Of a DNA stretch of 14,802 bases, positions 14,780-14,802 are shown piece by piece (position 1 is the stretch's first letter; the number at the start of each line of letters is the position of its first letter). Source of the stretch: Candidatus Neomicrothrix sp. UBA825 (GTDB lineage: Bacteria > Actinomycetota > Acidimicrobiia > Acidimicrobiales > UBA8592); the NCBI GenBank assembly GCA_002295705.1, contig DBHP01000009.1, positions 1 to 14,802 of the forward strand, written 5' to 3'. Below the pieces are notes generated by a model. It was given only the letters and a program-made list of their open reading frames with translations. It did not search any database and was not told the DNA's origin. The position numbers and the translations under genes are program-made.

Positions 14780-14802
14780 GTCGGAGTGGCGGAATTGGCA
14801 GA
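14780..14802 (+). tRNA. tRNA-Leu, 5' part only (cut by window end)
   Basis: Bases 14780-14786 (GTCGGAG) would be the 5' acceptor strand, TG positions 8-9, and GCGGAATTGGCAGA the D-arm. This D-arm sequence, with GCGGAATTGGCAGA after TG, is characteristic of bacterial tRNA-Leu. The anticodon, variable arm and 3' half lie beyond the window, so the isoacceptor cannot be named. tRNA-Leu after secG is a familiar arrangement. Confidence 0.75.

Noticed and set aside
1..14802. Search by eye for CRISPR repeats, insertion sequences, integrases, toxin-antitoxin pairs, phage genes and riboswitches.
   Set aside because: None seen. Intergenic regions are at most about 110 bases and nearly all sequence is accounted for by conserved genes.

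Overview
This window looks like a conserved housekeeping stretch of chromosome from a low-to-mid-GC member of the Actinomycetota, most likely an Acidimicrobiia-like, possibly aquatic lineage. A few lines counted by eye gave roughly 37-47% G+C. The basis is the gene order rpsA-coaE-uvrB ... uvrA-uvrC-(methyltransferase)-rapZ-gap-pgk-tpiA-secG-tRNA-Leu, the actinobacterial style of the S1, UvrA and RapZ sequences, and an unusually short PGK. The phylum is well supported; the class is an inference.

Layout. Positions 1-1256 hold the 3' end of rpsA (last two S1 repeats plus acidic tail), whose stop codon overlaps the GTG start of coaE by one base. From 1266 to 9775 lies the complete nucleotide excision repair set uvrB, uvrA, uvrC. 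It is interrupted by an MpaB/DUF2236-type putative haem oxygenase gene (+ strand) and a small alpha/beta hydrolase (the only minus-strand gene). A class I methyltransferase of unknown substrate overlaps the end of uvrC (ATGA) and is followed by rapZ. After an 81-bp gap comes the lower-glycolysis operon gap-pgk-tpiA, then secG and the first 23 bases of a tRNA-Leu gene. No stretch over about 110 bases lacks a gene.

How the genes work together. UvrA and UvrB find helix-distorting DNA damage, UvrC makes both incisions, and all three are encoded within 8.5 kb. GAPDH, PGK and TIM carry triose phosphates to 3-phosphoglycerate. RapZ is a nucleotide-binding regulator usually found with yvcK and whiA in this phylum; both are missing from the usual place here. 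CoaE makes coenzyme A, S1 serves translation, and SecG is part of the SecYEG translocon.

What stands out. (1) Five genes without a Shine-Dalgarno sequence (uvrB, hydrolase, uvrA, rapZ, secG) all have a TANNNT hexamer ending 5-6 bases before the start codon, the signature of leaderless transcription; genes with a good Shine-Dalgarno sequence lack it. (2) UvrA has lost the cysteines of two canonical zinc-binding half-sites while keeping the partner half-sites. (3) The yvcK-whiA pair is absent between rapZ and gap. (4) PGK has a shortened N-terminal domain. I see no mobile element, CRISPR array, prophage or evident new defence system.
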